42,226 nucleotides of DNA, from contig JAGNBV010000016.1 of NCBI GenBank assembly GCA_018004645.1, forward strand, positions 1 to 42,226, read 5' to 3'. The position numbers were made by a program, and so were the translations under genes. The number at the start of each line of letters is the position of its first letter. Within the stretch, counting starts at the first letter, position 1. The DNA comes from Bacteroidales bacterium. Lineage in GTDB: Bacteria; Bacteroidota; Bacteroidia; Bacteroidales; CAIWKO01. This document shows, in pieces, positions 7,916-14,661 of the stretch. The notes beneath the pieces were generated by a model that was not told the origin of the DNA, did not search any database, and saw only the letters and a program-made list of their open reading frames with translations.

Positions 7916-8806
7916 TTAGTCGTTTGTTTTTTTTCTGATGCCCAGGACATTGGGCATTTTTCTCAATTCATTATTATCATCGTCGGGATTGGTCCGGGAT
8001 ACATAACTCCCGAATTTTATGATCTCGTTTTTTCCAACATTTACATACAAAGAAGCTTCCGGGCCACCTTCCAGATACATCGCCGTTTGAATCTGCAACC
8101 CGGATTTCAGCATGAAATTAATGAACTCATTTGCGCTGTATGGTGAACGGGAAAATAAGAAAAGGGTATTACCTGATTTATCAACTGCCAGGACGGTCAT
8201 GCTGCATCTTAATTCGGGTTTTTTGTTCCAGTAAACAGCTTTCCCTTCATTATCAATCATCCGGATTGATTGGAAACAGGAGTGATATTTTATTAATATG
8301 TCTTTCCAATCCTGATTAACCATGTCAACAATCTGTAATGAAGCCAGTGACTTGTTTTTCGGATTAAACACAGCCAGGGCATTAAAATTTTCTTTCACCT
8401 TCGCGTTGTTTACATGGTCATAATGTTGCATTAGCCCGACACCGCTGATGTGATCCTTTAGTGAGTACATTCCGGCATTAATTCCCCCGGTCAGGTTACT
8501 TGCATCACACCAATCTTTAATAGTCCTCAGGAGGCTGTCGGATTCGCTTGAAGCGACCAGCTCAAAATCAAAAAATGCCGGATCAATTTTAAGTATGCTG
8601 ACCTTGGAATCAGAAAATTTTGAAATATAAGGGCCTGTCATTTCAGTATAAAACAACCCTTTATCCAGCTCATTCCACGTGATGTCTTCCGGCTTTGTTA
8701 CAGATGCCGGATTTTTTCCCGAAAAAAACAGGATCAATACAAAAATACCGGGGATGGTTTTTTTCAGAAAATCGTATTTATTTTGAGATATCATGACGGC
8801 CTGCAT
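7916..8806 (-). CDS. Phosphodiester glycosidase (NAGPA domain) family protein
   Basis: 296 residues with an N-terminal hydrophobic segment (about 15-30) that may be a signal peptide or anchor. The rest matches the NAGPA (phosphodiester glycosidase) fold seen in many bacterial secreted proteins: GGINAGMY, SIRMIDNEGKA, CSMTVLAVDKSGNTLFLF, SPYSANEFINFML, AMYLEGGPEASLYV and a final MPNVLGI. Family members cleave GlcNAc-1-phosphodiester linkages in mammals; bacterial relatives act on exported polysaccharide or teichoic-type phosphodiesters, but the substrate here is unknown. It lies 80 bp after the isocitrate dehydrogenase-type gene and 15 bp before the DUF1402-like gene. Those two form a compact envelope pair inside a metabolic block. 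Confidence 0.82.
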   Translation of the reverse strand: MQAVMISQNKYDFLKKTIPGIFVLILFFSGKNPASVTKPEDITWNELDKGLFYTEMTGPYISKFSDSKVSILKIDPAFFDFELVASSESDSLLRTIKDWCDASNLTGGINAGMYSLKDHISGVGLMQHYDHVNNAKVKENFNALAVFNPKNKSLASLQIVDMVNQDWKDILIKYHSCFQSIRMIDNEGKAVYWNKKPELRCSMTVLAVDKSGNTLFLFSRSPYSANEFINFMLKSGLQIQTAMYLEGGPEASLYVNVGKNEIIKFGSYVSRTNPDDDNNELRKMPNVLGIRKKTND

Positions 8807-8886
8807 TATAAAGCAAAACAGATTGATGTTTGTCTAAAGATGATTAAACTACAACAATCTGTTTTGGGTGTGATTGGACACGGTGC

Positions 8887-10083
8887 CTACATCTTTGCGA
8901 TGATTGCGTCGGCCATCTGGGTAGTTGAAGCAGCGCCCTGGTTAATGACTTCCTGGGTACCCCTCATTTTAAGCATATCGTATGCGCGTACTTTTCCTTC
9001 AGCTACAACTGATTCTGTTGCTTTGCGGATGCGGTTGGCAATTTCGTTTTCGTTCAGATGTTCGAGCATCATCACGGCTGAAAGGATCATAGCAATCGGG
9101 TTCACTATGGATGGGTTGAGATCAGCGTATTTTGGAGCTGAACCGTGTGTTGGTTCAAAAACTGCAACACCGGAATCCGGATTGAACTGTGCTGAAGTTG
9201 CGAATCCCAAGCCGCCAATCAGGCCGGCAAATCCATCAGATACAATATCTCCAAACATGTTCTCAGAGATAATCACATGGTAGTTTTCAGGATTTTTGGT
9301 CAGCCACATCATCATAGCGTCGATGTTTACATCTTCCACGCGAATGCCGGGGTATTCATTTTTGCTCATTTCCTGGGCGATCTTCAGCATCATGCCTGAT
9401 GTTTCGCGGATCACATTAGGTTTTTCGCATAAGGTGACCTTGTCAAAACCACGTTTTTTTGCGTATTCAAAGCCTGCCCTGATAATGCGGGTACAGAATT
9501 TTTTGGTGGTGATACGGGTTGACACGGCCAGCTCTTCGCGGGGGCACCATTCGAAATTAGGTTTGAAACGCGGATGCGTCATCAGGGCATTATACACATT
9601 GTCGGGAGGGTTGGTCCATTCCACACCGCCATAGAGACCTTCGGTGTTCTGACGGAAAATCATGGTGTCAACAATTGGTTCGTCAACTCCACCGGCTGCG
9701 TTGCGGCGGACGAAGTTCAACGGGTTGCCTTTCAGTGTCTGGCAGGGACGCATGCAAATGTCGAGGCCGAATTTTTGCCGCATGGTTACTATAGGGCTGT
9801 AATACACCAGGCCCTTGCCCTGCAGTTCGGGAACAAGTTCGGCTGCAGCTTTATCTTTTGGTTTCGAGGTGATAGCGCCGAAGAGCCCAATCTTATGTTC
9901 TTCAAGGAGTTTGATGGTACGGTCGGGCAGCGGGTTTCCTTCTTTGCACCAGAATTCCCAGCCGATGTCGCCATTAACGTATTCAGCATCAAAGCCTGCT
10001 GCATCGAGGACTCTGATTGCTTCTTTCAGTACGGTTGCTCCAATGCCGTCGCCGGGCATTGCTACGATGGTTCTTTTTGCCAT
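8887..10083 (-). CDS. Isocitrate/isopropylmalate dehydrogenase family, probably isocitrate dehydrogenase
   Basis: 398 residues of the beta-decarboxylating dehydrogenase family, covering the full fold. Visible are the N-terminal PGDGIG (10-15), MRQKFGLDICMRP (R102, R112, substrate arginines), RQNTEGLYGG (R144, Y151), CEKPNV (K221), the Mg-binding ENMFGDIVSD (D279, D283) and HGSAPKYA (313-320). Lys318-Tyr319 align with the two E. coli Icd residues (K344, Y345) that contact the NADP 2'-phosphate, which suggests NADP use; NAD-type enzymes usually have Asp-Ile there. The aconitase-type gene at the end of the same block supports isocitrate to 2-oxoglutarate. A TAnnTTTG-type -7 box lies 41-48 bases upstream of the start. 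Confidence 0.87.
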   Translation of the reverse strand: MAKRTIVAMPGDGIGATVLKEAIRVLDAAGFDAEYVNGDIGWEFWCKEGNPLPDRTIKLLEEHKIGLFGAITSKPKDKAAAELVPELQGKGLVYYSPIVTMRQKFGLDICMRPCQTLKGNPLNFVRRNAAGGVDEPIVDTMIFRQNTEGLYGGVEWTNPPDNVYNALMTHPRFKPNFEWCPREELAVSTRITTKKFCTRIIRAGFEYAKKRGFDKVTLCEKPNVIRETSGMMLKIAQEMSKNEYPGIRVEDVNIDAMMMWLTKNPENYHVIISENMFGDIVSDGFAGLIGGLGFATSAQFNPDSGVAVFEPTHGSAPKYADLNPSIVNPIAMILSAVMMLEHLNENEIANRIRKATESVVAEGKVRAYDMLKMRGTQEVINQGAASTTQMADAIIAKM

Positions 10084-10123
10084 AAATGTATGTTTTTTTG
10101 AGATTTAGGTTCTTTTATGACTA

Positions 10124-10131
10124 CAAAATTA
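10124..10131 (-). promoter_or_regulatory. Candidate -7 box of the leftward isocitrate dehydrogenase block
   Basis: Read on the minus strand the site is TAATTTTG, an exact match to the Bacteroidota -7 consensus TAnnTTTG, leaving an expected leader of roughly 30-35 bases before the ATG at 10083. No good -33 TTTG is seen at the usual 19-21 bp spacing. Confidence 0.4.
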
Positions 10132-10340
10132 TAAATTTTATTGTTGAAAAATATTTATTTACAAAATAAAATATAACGCCTTGTTTTGTTAAAACTGAGC
10201 GTTCGTAATACCATTGTTAAGTATGTTTTTTATTGACTATTTAGTCAGATATGACGTGTGCATATGTTTTAGGTGAAATTTCAAAAAACATCGTTATAAC
10301 TGAAAAGTTGTAATTTTACATCATCAAAAAAACACAAAAA

Positions 10341-11120
10341 ATGAGAAATATCCTTGTTGTACTTATGCTTTCCCTGCTCATGGTGTCGTGTTCGCAGGGC
10401 CCGAATGAAAAAGGCGAATATGTCATTAAGCCCGGTGGCGATGCCAAAGAGATACACGTAAAATACAATGCCAACGGCAACCTTGAGTACATTCAGCAAT
10501 ATGCCGGCGAAAAGGCCGAAGGGATTTACCTGAATTTTCACGATAATCAGCAGCCTGATAACCTTACTTTTATCAAAGAGGGGAAAAATCATGGTACAGG
10601 GCTGGTTTTTCATAAAAACGGCATGCTCAACAATGTCGGAAATTATGTAGATGGTGAACGTTCGGGATGGTTTTATGTTTTCGACAGAAACAGCGTGCTT
10701 ACAGGAAAGCGCGAGTATATAGTCCTGGATGGCAAAAGCTATCTGAATCAGTGGATAGAGTACGACCGGAATGGCTTGCCTGATAAGATGAACAGCAGCT
10801 ACCTGAATGTGAAGGCCCCCAAAGACACCATAAAAAACGGCGAAGAATTTCAACTGTCGGTTGCTCTGGAAGCATCCTTTTTTAAACAGTACATGTTGCT
10901 GATTGTTGGTCCTTTTGACGAAAAATACCAACTGCCGGCCAACGCGACCTGCGATACAATCAAGAGCAACAACTACAACGCATTGTACAAAACAAAGAGT
11001 TATAAAAAAGGTAAAAATGTTATCAGGGGGATGGTGCAGGAGATAAAATTAAAAGATAATGAAAGCGCTTACGAAGTTCGTAAGATATACTTCTCAACAG
11101 AGTTTTTTGTCAGTAAATAA
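10341..11120 (+). CDS. Lipoprotein with MORN-like (YwqK-type) repeats
   Basis: 259 residues. The N-terminus is a lipoprotein signal with lipobox LMVSC (acylated Cys17). Residues about 40-140 contain MORN_2-type repeats as in YwqK-like proteins (KYNANGNLEYIQQY, GIYLNFHDNQQ, GTGLVFHKNGMLNNVGNYVDGERSGWFYVF), short beta hairpins around G-x-Y/W-x-x-F/Y. Residues about 155-259 form a separate beta-rich domain (APKDTIKNGEEFQLSV...). Many genomes label such proteins antitoxin YwqK, but no toxin partner is present and the lipobox points to an envelope role. The gene precedes the HdrE-like gene by only 18 bases on the same strand and may share its transcript. Function unknown. Confidence 0.7.
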   Translation: MRNILVVLMLSLLMVSCSQGPNEKGEYVIKPGGDAKEIHVKYNANGNLEYIQQYAGEKAEGIYLNFHDNQQPDNLTFIKEGKNHGTGLVFHKNGMLNNVGNYVDGERSGWFYVFDRNSVLTGKREYIVLDGKSYLNQWIEYDRNGLPDKMNSSYLNVKAPKDTIKNGEEFQLSVALEASFFKQYMLLIVGPFDEKYQLPANATCDTIKSNNYNALYKTKSYKKGKNVIRGMVQEIKLKDNESAYEVRKIYFSTEFFVSK

Positions 11121-11138
11121 CACGGTAAACAGAATTTT

Positions 11139-12449
11139 ATGATAAAGCAAATCATATTTATTATTGCTCTGGCAATAACGCTGGGTGTTTTTTTCTACAC
11201 GATATCCCGTCTGTACAAGTTTTTCGGTTTCACTAAGCCATTTGCTCTGGGCACCTGGGGCAAGCGATTTCGTGTTATGTTTAAAGTGGCGATTTTTCAG
11301 TCAAAAATCTTTCGTCGTCCGGTGATAGGCTTTTTCCACGCCATGGTGTTTTGGGGATTTTGCGTAATACTCATTGGCAGTATCGAGATGGTTATCGATG
11401 GCGTTTCGGGGTCAGAGCGTGTGTTGTCCTGCCTGGGGGTGTTTTATGATATTATCACGGCATCCGGAGATATCTTTGCCCTGATCATTATCGTGGCAAT
11501 AATTGTTTTCCTGGTAAGAAGGCTAGTTATAAAAGTAAAGCGCTTTGAAGGTATCGAAATGAAGCCGAAAAACCACTGGGATGCAGCCATGGCGCTTACG
11601 ATGATTCTTATTCTGATGATATCACTGCTGGGGATGAATACCTTTTATCTTACTTCCTGCGAGTTCCTAAAACACGATGTTCATGGCACATACCCGGTAA
11701 GTTCTTTTCTTGCAGGCTGGATGGGCGTTGGTGAAGAAGACTATGATTTTTACCAGCTTTTCTGGTGGATTCATATTCTGCTGATTTTTGTATTCGCCAA
11801 CATACTGCCTTATTCCAAACATTTTCACATCTTTTTGTCGGTGTTTAATGTGTTGTTTGTCAGGTTAGACCCGCTCGGAAAACTTCCAAATATGCCAAGT
11901 ATAACACGCGAAGTAAAGATGATGCTTGATCCTTCTCTTGCTAATGCTGAAAACAGTGCAGAGCCGGCTATAGAACGCTTTGGGATAAAAGACGTAGAAG
12001 ACGGTACCTGGAAAAATTATTTCGATTCTTTGACGTGTACCCAATGCGGCAGATGCACTTCGGTGTGCCCTGCCAACATTACGGGGAAGAAACTTTCGCC
12101 CCGCAAGGTCATGATGAATTACCGTGCCCGAATGAAAGAAAAGGGTCCCGGCATGATAAAGCAAGGCAAGGAGTATGATGATAAAAAGTCGCTGATCAAT
12201 GATGATTATTTAAGTTTGGAGGAACTCTGGGCATGCACCACCTGTAATGCCTGTGCCAAGGAATGTCCGCTGATGATCAACCAGCCCGAGCTGATAATGG
12301 GGATGCGGCGTTACCTGGTGATGGAAGAGGGTAATGCGCCCGCCCAACTTAAGACCATGTTTGCAAATATTGAAAATAACGGCGCCCCCTGGCAGTTTTC
12401 GCCGGAAGACAGGATGCAGTGGGCGGAGGATTTGGTTTTAAAGGGGTGA
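11139..12449 (+). CDS. Membrane-bound [4Fe-4S] electron-transfer subunit (HdrE/NarI-like fused to ferredoxin domain)
   Basis: 436 residues. The N-terminal half has about six hydrophobic helices in a NarI/HdrE-like cytochrome arrangement, with candidate haem histidines in GFFHAMVFWGF (H67) and near 210-226 (WWIHILLIFVF ... YSKHFHIF). The C-terminal half carries two 4Fe-4S motifs, CTQCGRCTSVCP (about 300) and CTTCNACAKECP (about 367), arranged as in heterodisulfide-reductase-like and Hmc-type complexes. It probably passes electrons between the membrane quinone pool and a soluble partner. Its natural partner, the CCG-domain protein, lies downstream at 13094, but a minisatellite and a four-helix-bundle gene now separate them by 644 bases. 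The TGA stop is immediately followed by the purine-rich array. Confidence 0.85.
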   Translation: MIKQIIFIIALAITLGVFFYTISRLYKFFGFTKPFALGTWGKRFRVMFKVAIFQSKIFRRPVIGFFHAMVFWGFCVILIGSIEMVIDGVSGSERVLSCLGVFYDIITASGDIFALIIIVAIIVFLVRRLVIKVKRFEGIEMKPKNHWDAAMALTMILILMISLLGMNTFYLTSCEFLKHDVHGTYPVSSFLAGWMGVGEEDYDFYQLFWWIHILLIFVFANILPYSKHFHIFLSVFNVLFVRLDPLGKLPNMPSITREVKMMLDPSLANAENSAEPAIERFGIKDVEDGTWKNYFDSLTCTQCGRCTSVCPANITGKKLSPRKVMMNYRARMKEKGPGMIKQGKEYDDKKSLINDDYLSLEELWACTTCNACAKECPLMINQPELIMGMRRYLVMEEGNAPAQLKTMFANIENNGAPWQFSPEDRMQWAEDLVLKG

Positions 12450-12458
12450 AGGGGAGAG

Positions 12459-12614
12459 GGAAGCAGGAAGTAGGAAGCAGGAAGTAGGAAGCGGGAAGTA
12501 GGAAGCGGGAAGTAGGAAGCGGGAAGTAGGGAAGCAGGAAGCAGGAAGCAGGAAGTAGGAAGCGGGAAGTAGGAAGCGGGAAGTAGGGAAGCAGGAAGCA
12601 GGAAGCAGGAAGTG
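12459..12614. repeat. Minisatellite: 22 tandem GGAAGYR heptamers
   Basis: The 156 bases parse completely into 22 seven-base units (GGAAGCA, GGAAGTA, GGAAGCG, last unit GGAAGTG) plus two extra G residues that punctuate a higher-order unit. The series GGAAGCA x3, GGAAGTA, GGAAGCG, GGAAGTA, GGAAGCG, GGAAGTA recurs, so recent unequal exchange or slippage is likely. All purine apart from one pyrimidine (C or T) per unit, it is a candidate for triplex or other non-B DNA. It starts 9 bases after the stop of the HdrE-like gene and ends 56 bases before the four-helix-bundle gene. Confidence 0.95.
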
Positions 12615-12670
12615 GGGGGGGTGAAAGTGGAACGAAAGACAATTATTTAAAAAACAATAAAATTATCAAA

Positions 12671-13024
12671 ATGAAATTTAAATTTGAAAACTTAATTATA
12701 TGGCAAATGGCGATGGATTTTGGCGAGAGCATAAATAAGCTTTCTAGCCGTTTTCCTAAAAGTGAAATGTATAATCTTAGTTCGCAAATTAGCAGGGCAG
12801 TAGATTCCATTGCTCTGAACATTTCAGAAGGCTCCATTGGACAGTCAAAACCTGAATTCAGAAAGTTTATGGGTTACTCTATCAGGTCTTTGGCCGAAGT
12901 GGTTACCTGCCTTCATAAGGCATTCAAAAGAAATTATATCACAAACCAAGAATTTAATGAGCATTACGAATTTGCATTCAATCTGATGAACATGATGGTT
13001 GCATTTAAAGAAAAAATAAAATAA
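12671..13024 (+). CDS. Four-helix-bundle protein, S23/rRNA-intervening-sequence (IVP) family
   Basis: 117 residues, entirely helical in appearance, matching the four-helix-bundle family first found inside 23S rRNA intervening sequences and related to the Avd protein of diversity-generating retroelements. Family marks are FENLIIWQMAMDF near the N-terminus, YNLSSQISRAVDSIALNISEG in the middle and FRKFMGYSIRSLAEV after it. Proteins of this family are small, basic and thought to bind nucleic acid, but their cellular role is not established. Here it is not inside an rRNA gene; together with the heptamer array it sits between two genes of one electron-transfer module. No reverse transcriptase or template repeat is nearby, so a retroelement is not supported. 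Confidence 0.88.
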   Translation: MKFKFENLIIWQMAMDFGESINKLSSRFPKSEMYNLSSQISRAVDSIALNISEGSIGQSKPEFRKFMGYSIRSLAEVVTCLHKAFKRNYITNQEFNEHYEFAFNLMNMMVAFKEKIK

Positions 13025-13093
13025 CTCCAACTGCTAACTTCTGACTTAAAAACCCCATTAATAAAAACCCTCCAAACAATAAAAAGTTCCCTG

Positions 13094-13891
13094 ATGGATA
13101 AAAAAATAAAAATTGAAGTTCCTGTGATAGCCGATCTTGCGGCCAAAGGCGAAAATCCTGAATATCTTTATTGGGTAGGCTGTGCCGGCGCTTTTGACGA
13201 CCGATACAAAAAAGTTTCCCGCGCCTTTATCAAAATACTCACACATTTTAATATCAGCTATGCCGTTTTGGGTGTGGAAGAAAGCTGCACCGGCGATCCC
13301 GCAAGACGTGCCGGTAATGAAATGCTCTTCCAGATGCAGGCACTCACCAATATTGAGACTTTTAAAAGATACGGTATTAAAAAAATCATAACCACCTGTC
13401 CGCACTGCTTCAATACCTTAAAAAATGAATATCCCGACCTCGGTGGCGAATACGAAGTGGTGCACTACACTCAATTTTTGCAACAACTGAAAAACAAAGG
13501 CATACTGAAAATCAGCGACAATATTTTTTCGGATAAAACCATTACCTTTCATGACCCCTGCTATCTTGGGCGCGCAAACTGCGAATATGAGGCGCCCCGG
13601 GAGGTGATTAAAACCCTTTCAACACATAATAAAGAAATGAAAAGGAATAAGAGCTTTGCTTTGTGTTGTGGGGCAGGAGGAGCACAGATGTTCAAAGAAG
13701 CCGAAAAAGGGGAGAAGGAAATTTTTATTGAACGTACAGAAGAAGCGTTGGAGACAGGCGCAGATATTATTGCTACCGCCTGCCCGTTCTGCATGACCAT
13801 GCTCACCGACGGGCTGAAATACAAAAACAAGGAAGAAGAAGTGAAAAACCTTGATATCGCGGAGTTGATTGCCGAAGCACTGAATCTGTAA
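13094..13891 (+). CDS. HdrD/HdrB-like protein with two CCG cysteine-rich domains
   Basis: 265 residues, (Fe-S)-binding protein of the heterodisulfide-reductase / GlcF C-terminal type. Two cysteine-rich (CCG) domains are visible: C30, C65 (ESCTGDPARR), C102-x-x-C105 (TTCPHCFNTLK), and HDPCYLGR (C156), ALCCGAGGA (C191, C192), ACPFCMTM (C230, C233). In the family these bind non-cubane [4Fe-4S] clusters that carry out two-electron thiol or quinone chemistry. Together with the membrane ferredoxin protein at 11139 it would make a minimal HdrDE-like complex; the physiological donor is unknown. No N-terminal ferredoxin domain is present, consistent with that domain being on the partner. The ATG at 13094 leaves a plausible leader after the inserted gene. 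Confidence 0.87.
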   Translation: MDKKIKIEVPVIADLAAKGENPEYLYWVGCAGAFDDRYKKVSRAFIKILTHFNISYAVLGVEESCTGDPARRAGNEMLFQMQALTNIETFKRYGIKKIITTCPHCFNTLKNEYPDLGGEYEVVHYTQFLQQLKNKGILKISDNIFSDKTITFHDPCYLGRANCEYEAPREVIKTLSTHNKEMKRNKSFALCCGAGGAQMFKEAEKGEKEIFIERTEEALETGADIIATACPFCMTMLTDGLKYKNKEEEVKNLDIAELIAEALNL

Positions 13892-14121
13892 TCGAAATGT
13901 GCTGAAGCCCTGAGTATTGGTTCATGTTTAGGAGGATGTCTCAAAAGTACATTGTCAGACTTTGTGCAAACCTTTAAGTCTGTCTCAACTATTTTATTTT
14001 CAATGCTTATAATTTATATCGCGTAATTGTGATAAACTCTATTATTAATACCGATAGCACATTCAATATAGTCCAATTTCGCTGCATCTCATTGTACTAT
14101 TATCATGTAGCATCGGCATTT

Positions 14122-14171
14122 ACCATTGTAGCTTATTTTTTAAGGTAGACTAAAAAATAAGCACAAATGGT
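14122..14171. repeat. Imperfect hairpin in the spacer before the restriction island
   Basis: ACCATTGTAGCTTATTTTTTAA and its near inverse ending GCACAAATGGT form a stem of about 20 bp with few mismatches and a loop of under 10 bases. It lacks a clear U-run exit, so a terminator is not assured. It may be a small inverted-repeat element. Confidence 0.6.
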
Positions 14172-14445
14172 ATAATAAATCAGAGCACTGAAGAGATGTT
14201 TTGAAAAAAAATAATATGATAAAATATTTTGATTTGAAATTTATTTTTATATATTTGTCCGAAATAGTTATTAAGCTTTTTAAGCAGTTACAATCATTTA
14301 CAATTATTTTAATTTAAAAATTAATATGTTAATTTACAAATGTTTATAAGCCTAAAAATGGATAACAGTAATTCCAAAGATATAGTAAAAATAACACTAT
14401 CCGATAGCTATCGGACCGATAGCTACCTGTTGGTGCAAGCCAACC

Positions 14446-14454
14446 GTTAGGCAC
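14446..14454. other. attC-like left boundary GTTAGGCAC of the restriction island
   Basis: GTTAGGC fits the integron core site GTTRRRY. The matching inverse GCCTAAC (RYYYAAC) stands beyond the res gene at 19170, and both sites are followed by AAGCGG. The orientation is that expected for the 3' end of one attC before a cassette. No integrase gene is visible. Confidence 0.4.
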
Positions 14455-14661
14455 AAGCGGAAAAAAGACAACGACAATGGAAAATTTGCTGCATAAAGAC
14501 AAAGAAAAAGAGGAAAACCCAGCCCACAAAAGCAAGAGTGTGGCTGCCCTTCCCTGCAACCGTCCCTTCGCAGCCACACACATGCTTTTTTTGCCGACGC
14601 ACCGCATTTATTGACTATCTTGCAACTTGATAAATAAATTGATTTTAAAGACACTTTTTGA

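Larger units (their letters stand above)
13892..14661. other. Gene-free accessory spacer with hairpins and possible mobile-element remnants
   Basis: 770 A/T-rich bases with no convincing gene. Items seen: GAGGATGTCTCAAAAGT at 13931, resembling an insertion-sequence terminus but with no transposase; a long imperfect hairpin at 14122-14171; the perfect palindrome CCGATAGCTATCGG at 14401-14414; GTTGG...CCAAC and GTTAGGCAC at 14432-14454; a perfect 10-bp inverted repeat GTGTGGCTGC/GCAGCCACAC at 14538-14547 and 14570-14579; and CCGTCCCTTCGC at 14560-14571, which recurs after the res gene. Confidence 0.6.

Noticed and set aside
10281..10931. 216-codon minus-strand frame over the lipoprotein gene
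   Set aside because: Antisense to a gene with a clear lipobox and MORN-like repeats; no recognisable motif of its own.
12443..12625. GGGGTGAA at 12443-12450 and 12618-12625 as a target-site duplication around the heptamer array
   Set aside because: The region is so rich in G and A that an 8-base match is weak, the first copy contains the stop codon of the upstream gene, and the four-helix-bundle gene lies outside the pair.
12349..12642. 97-codon minus-strand frame rich in LLPASCF/PLPTSRF
   Set aside because: It is the translation of the GGAAGYR heptamer array; the periodic peptide is an artefact of the repeat.
12671..13024. Four-helix-bundle gene as the Avd of a diversity-generating retroelement
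   Set aside because: No reverse transcriptase, no template/variable repeat pair, and the repeat beside it is a simple heptamer array.
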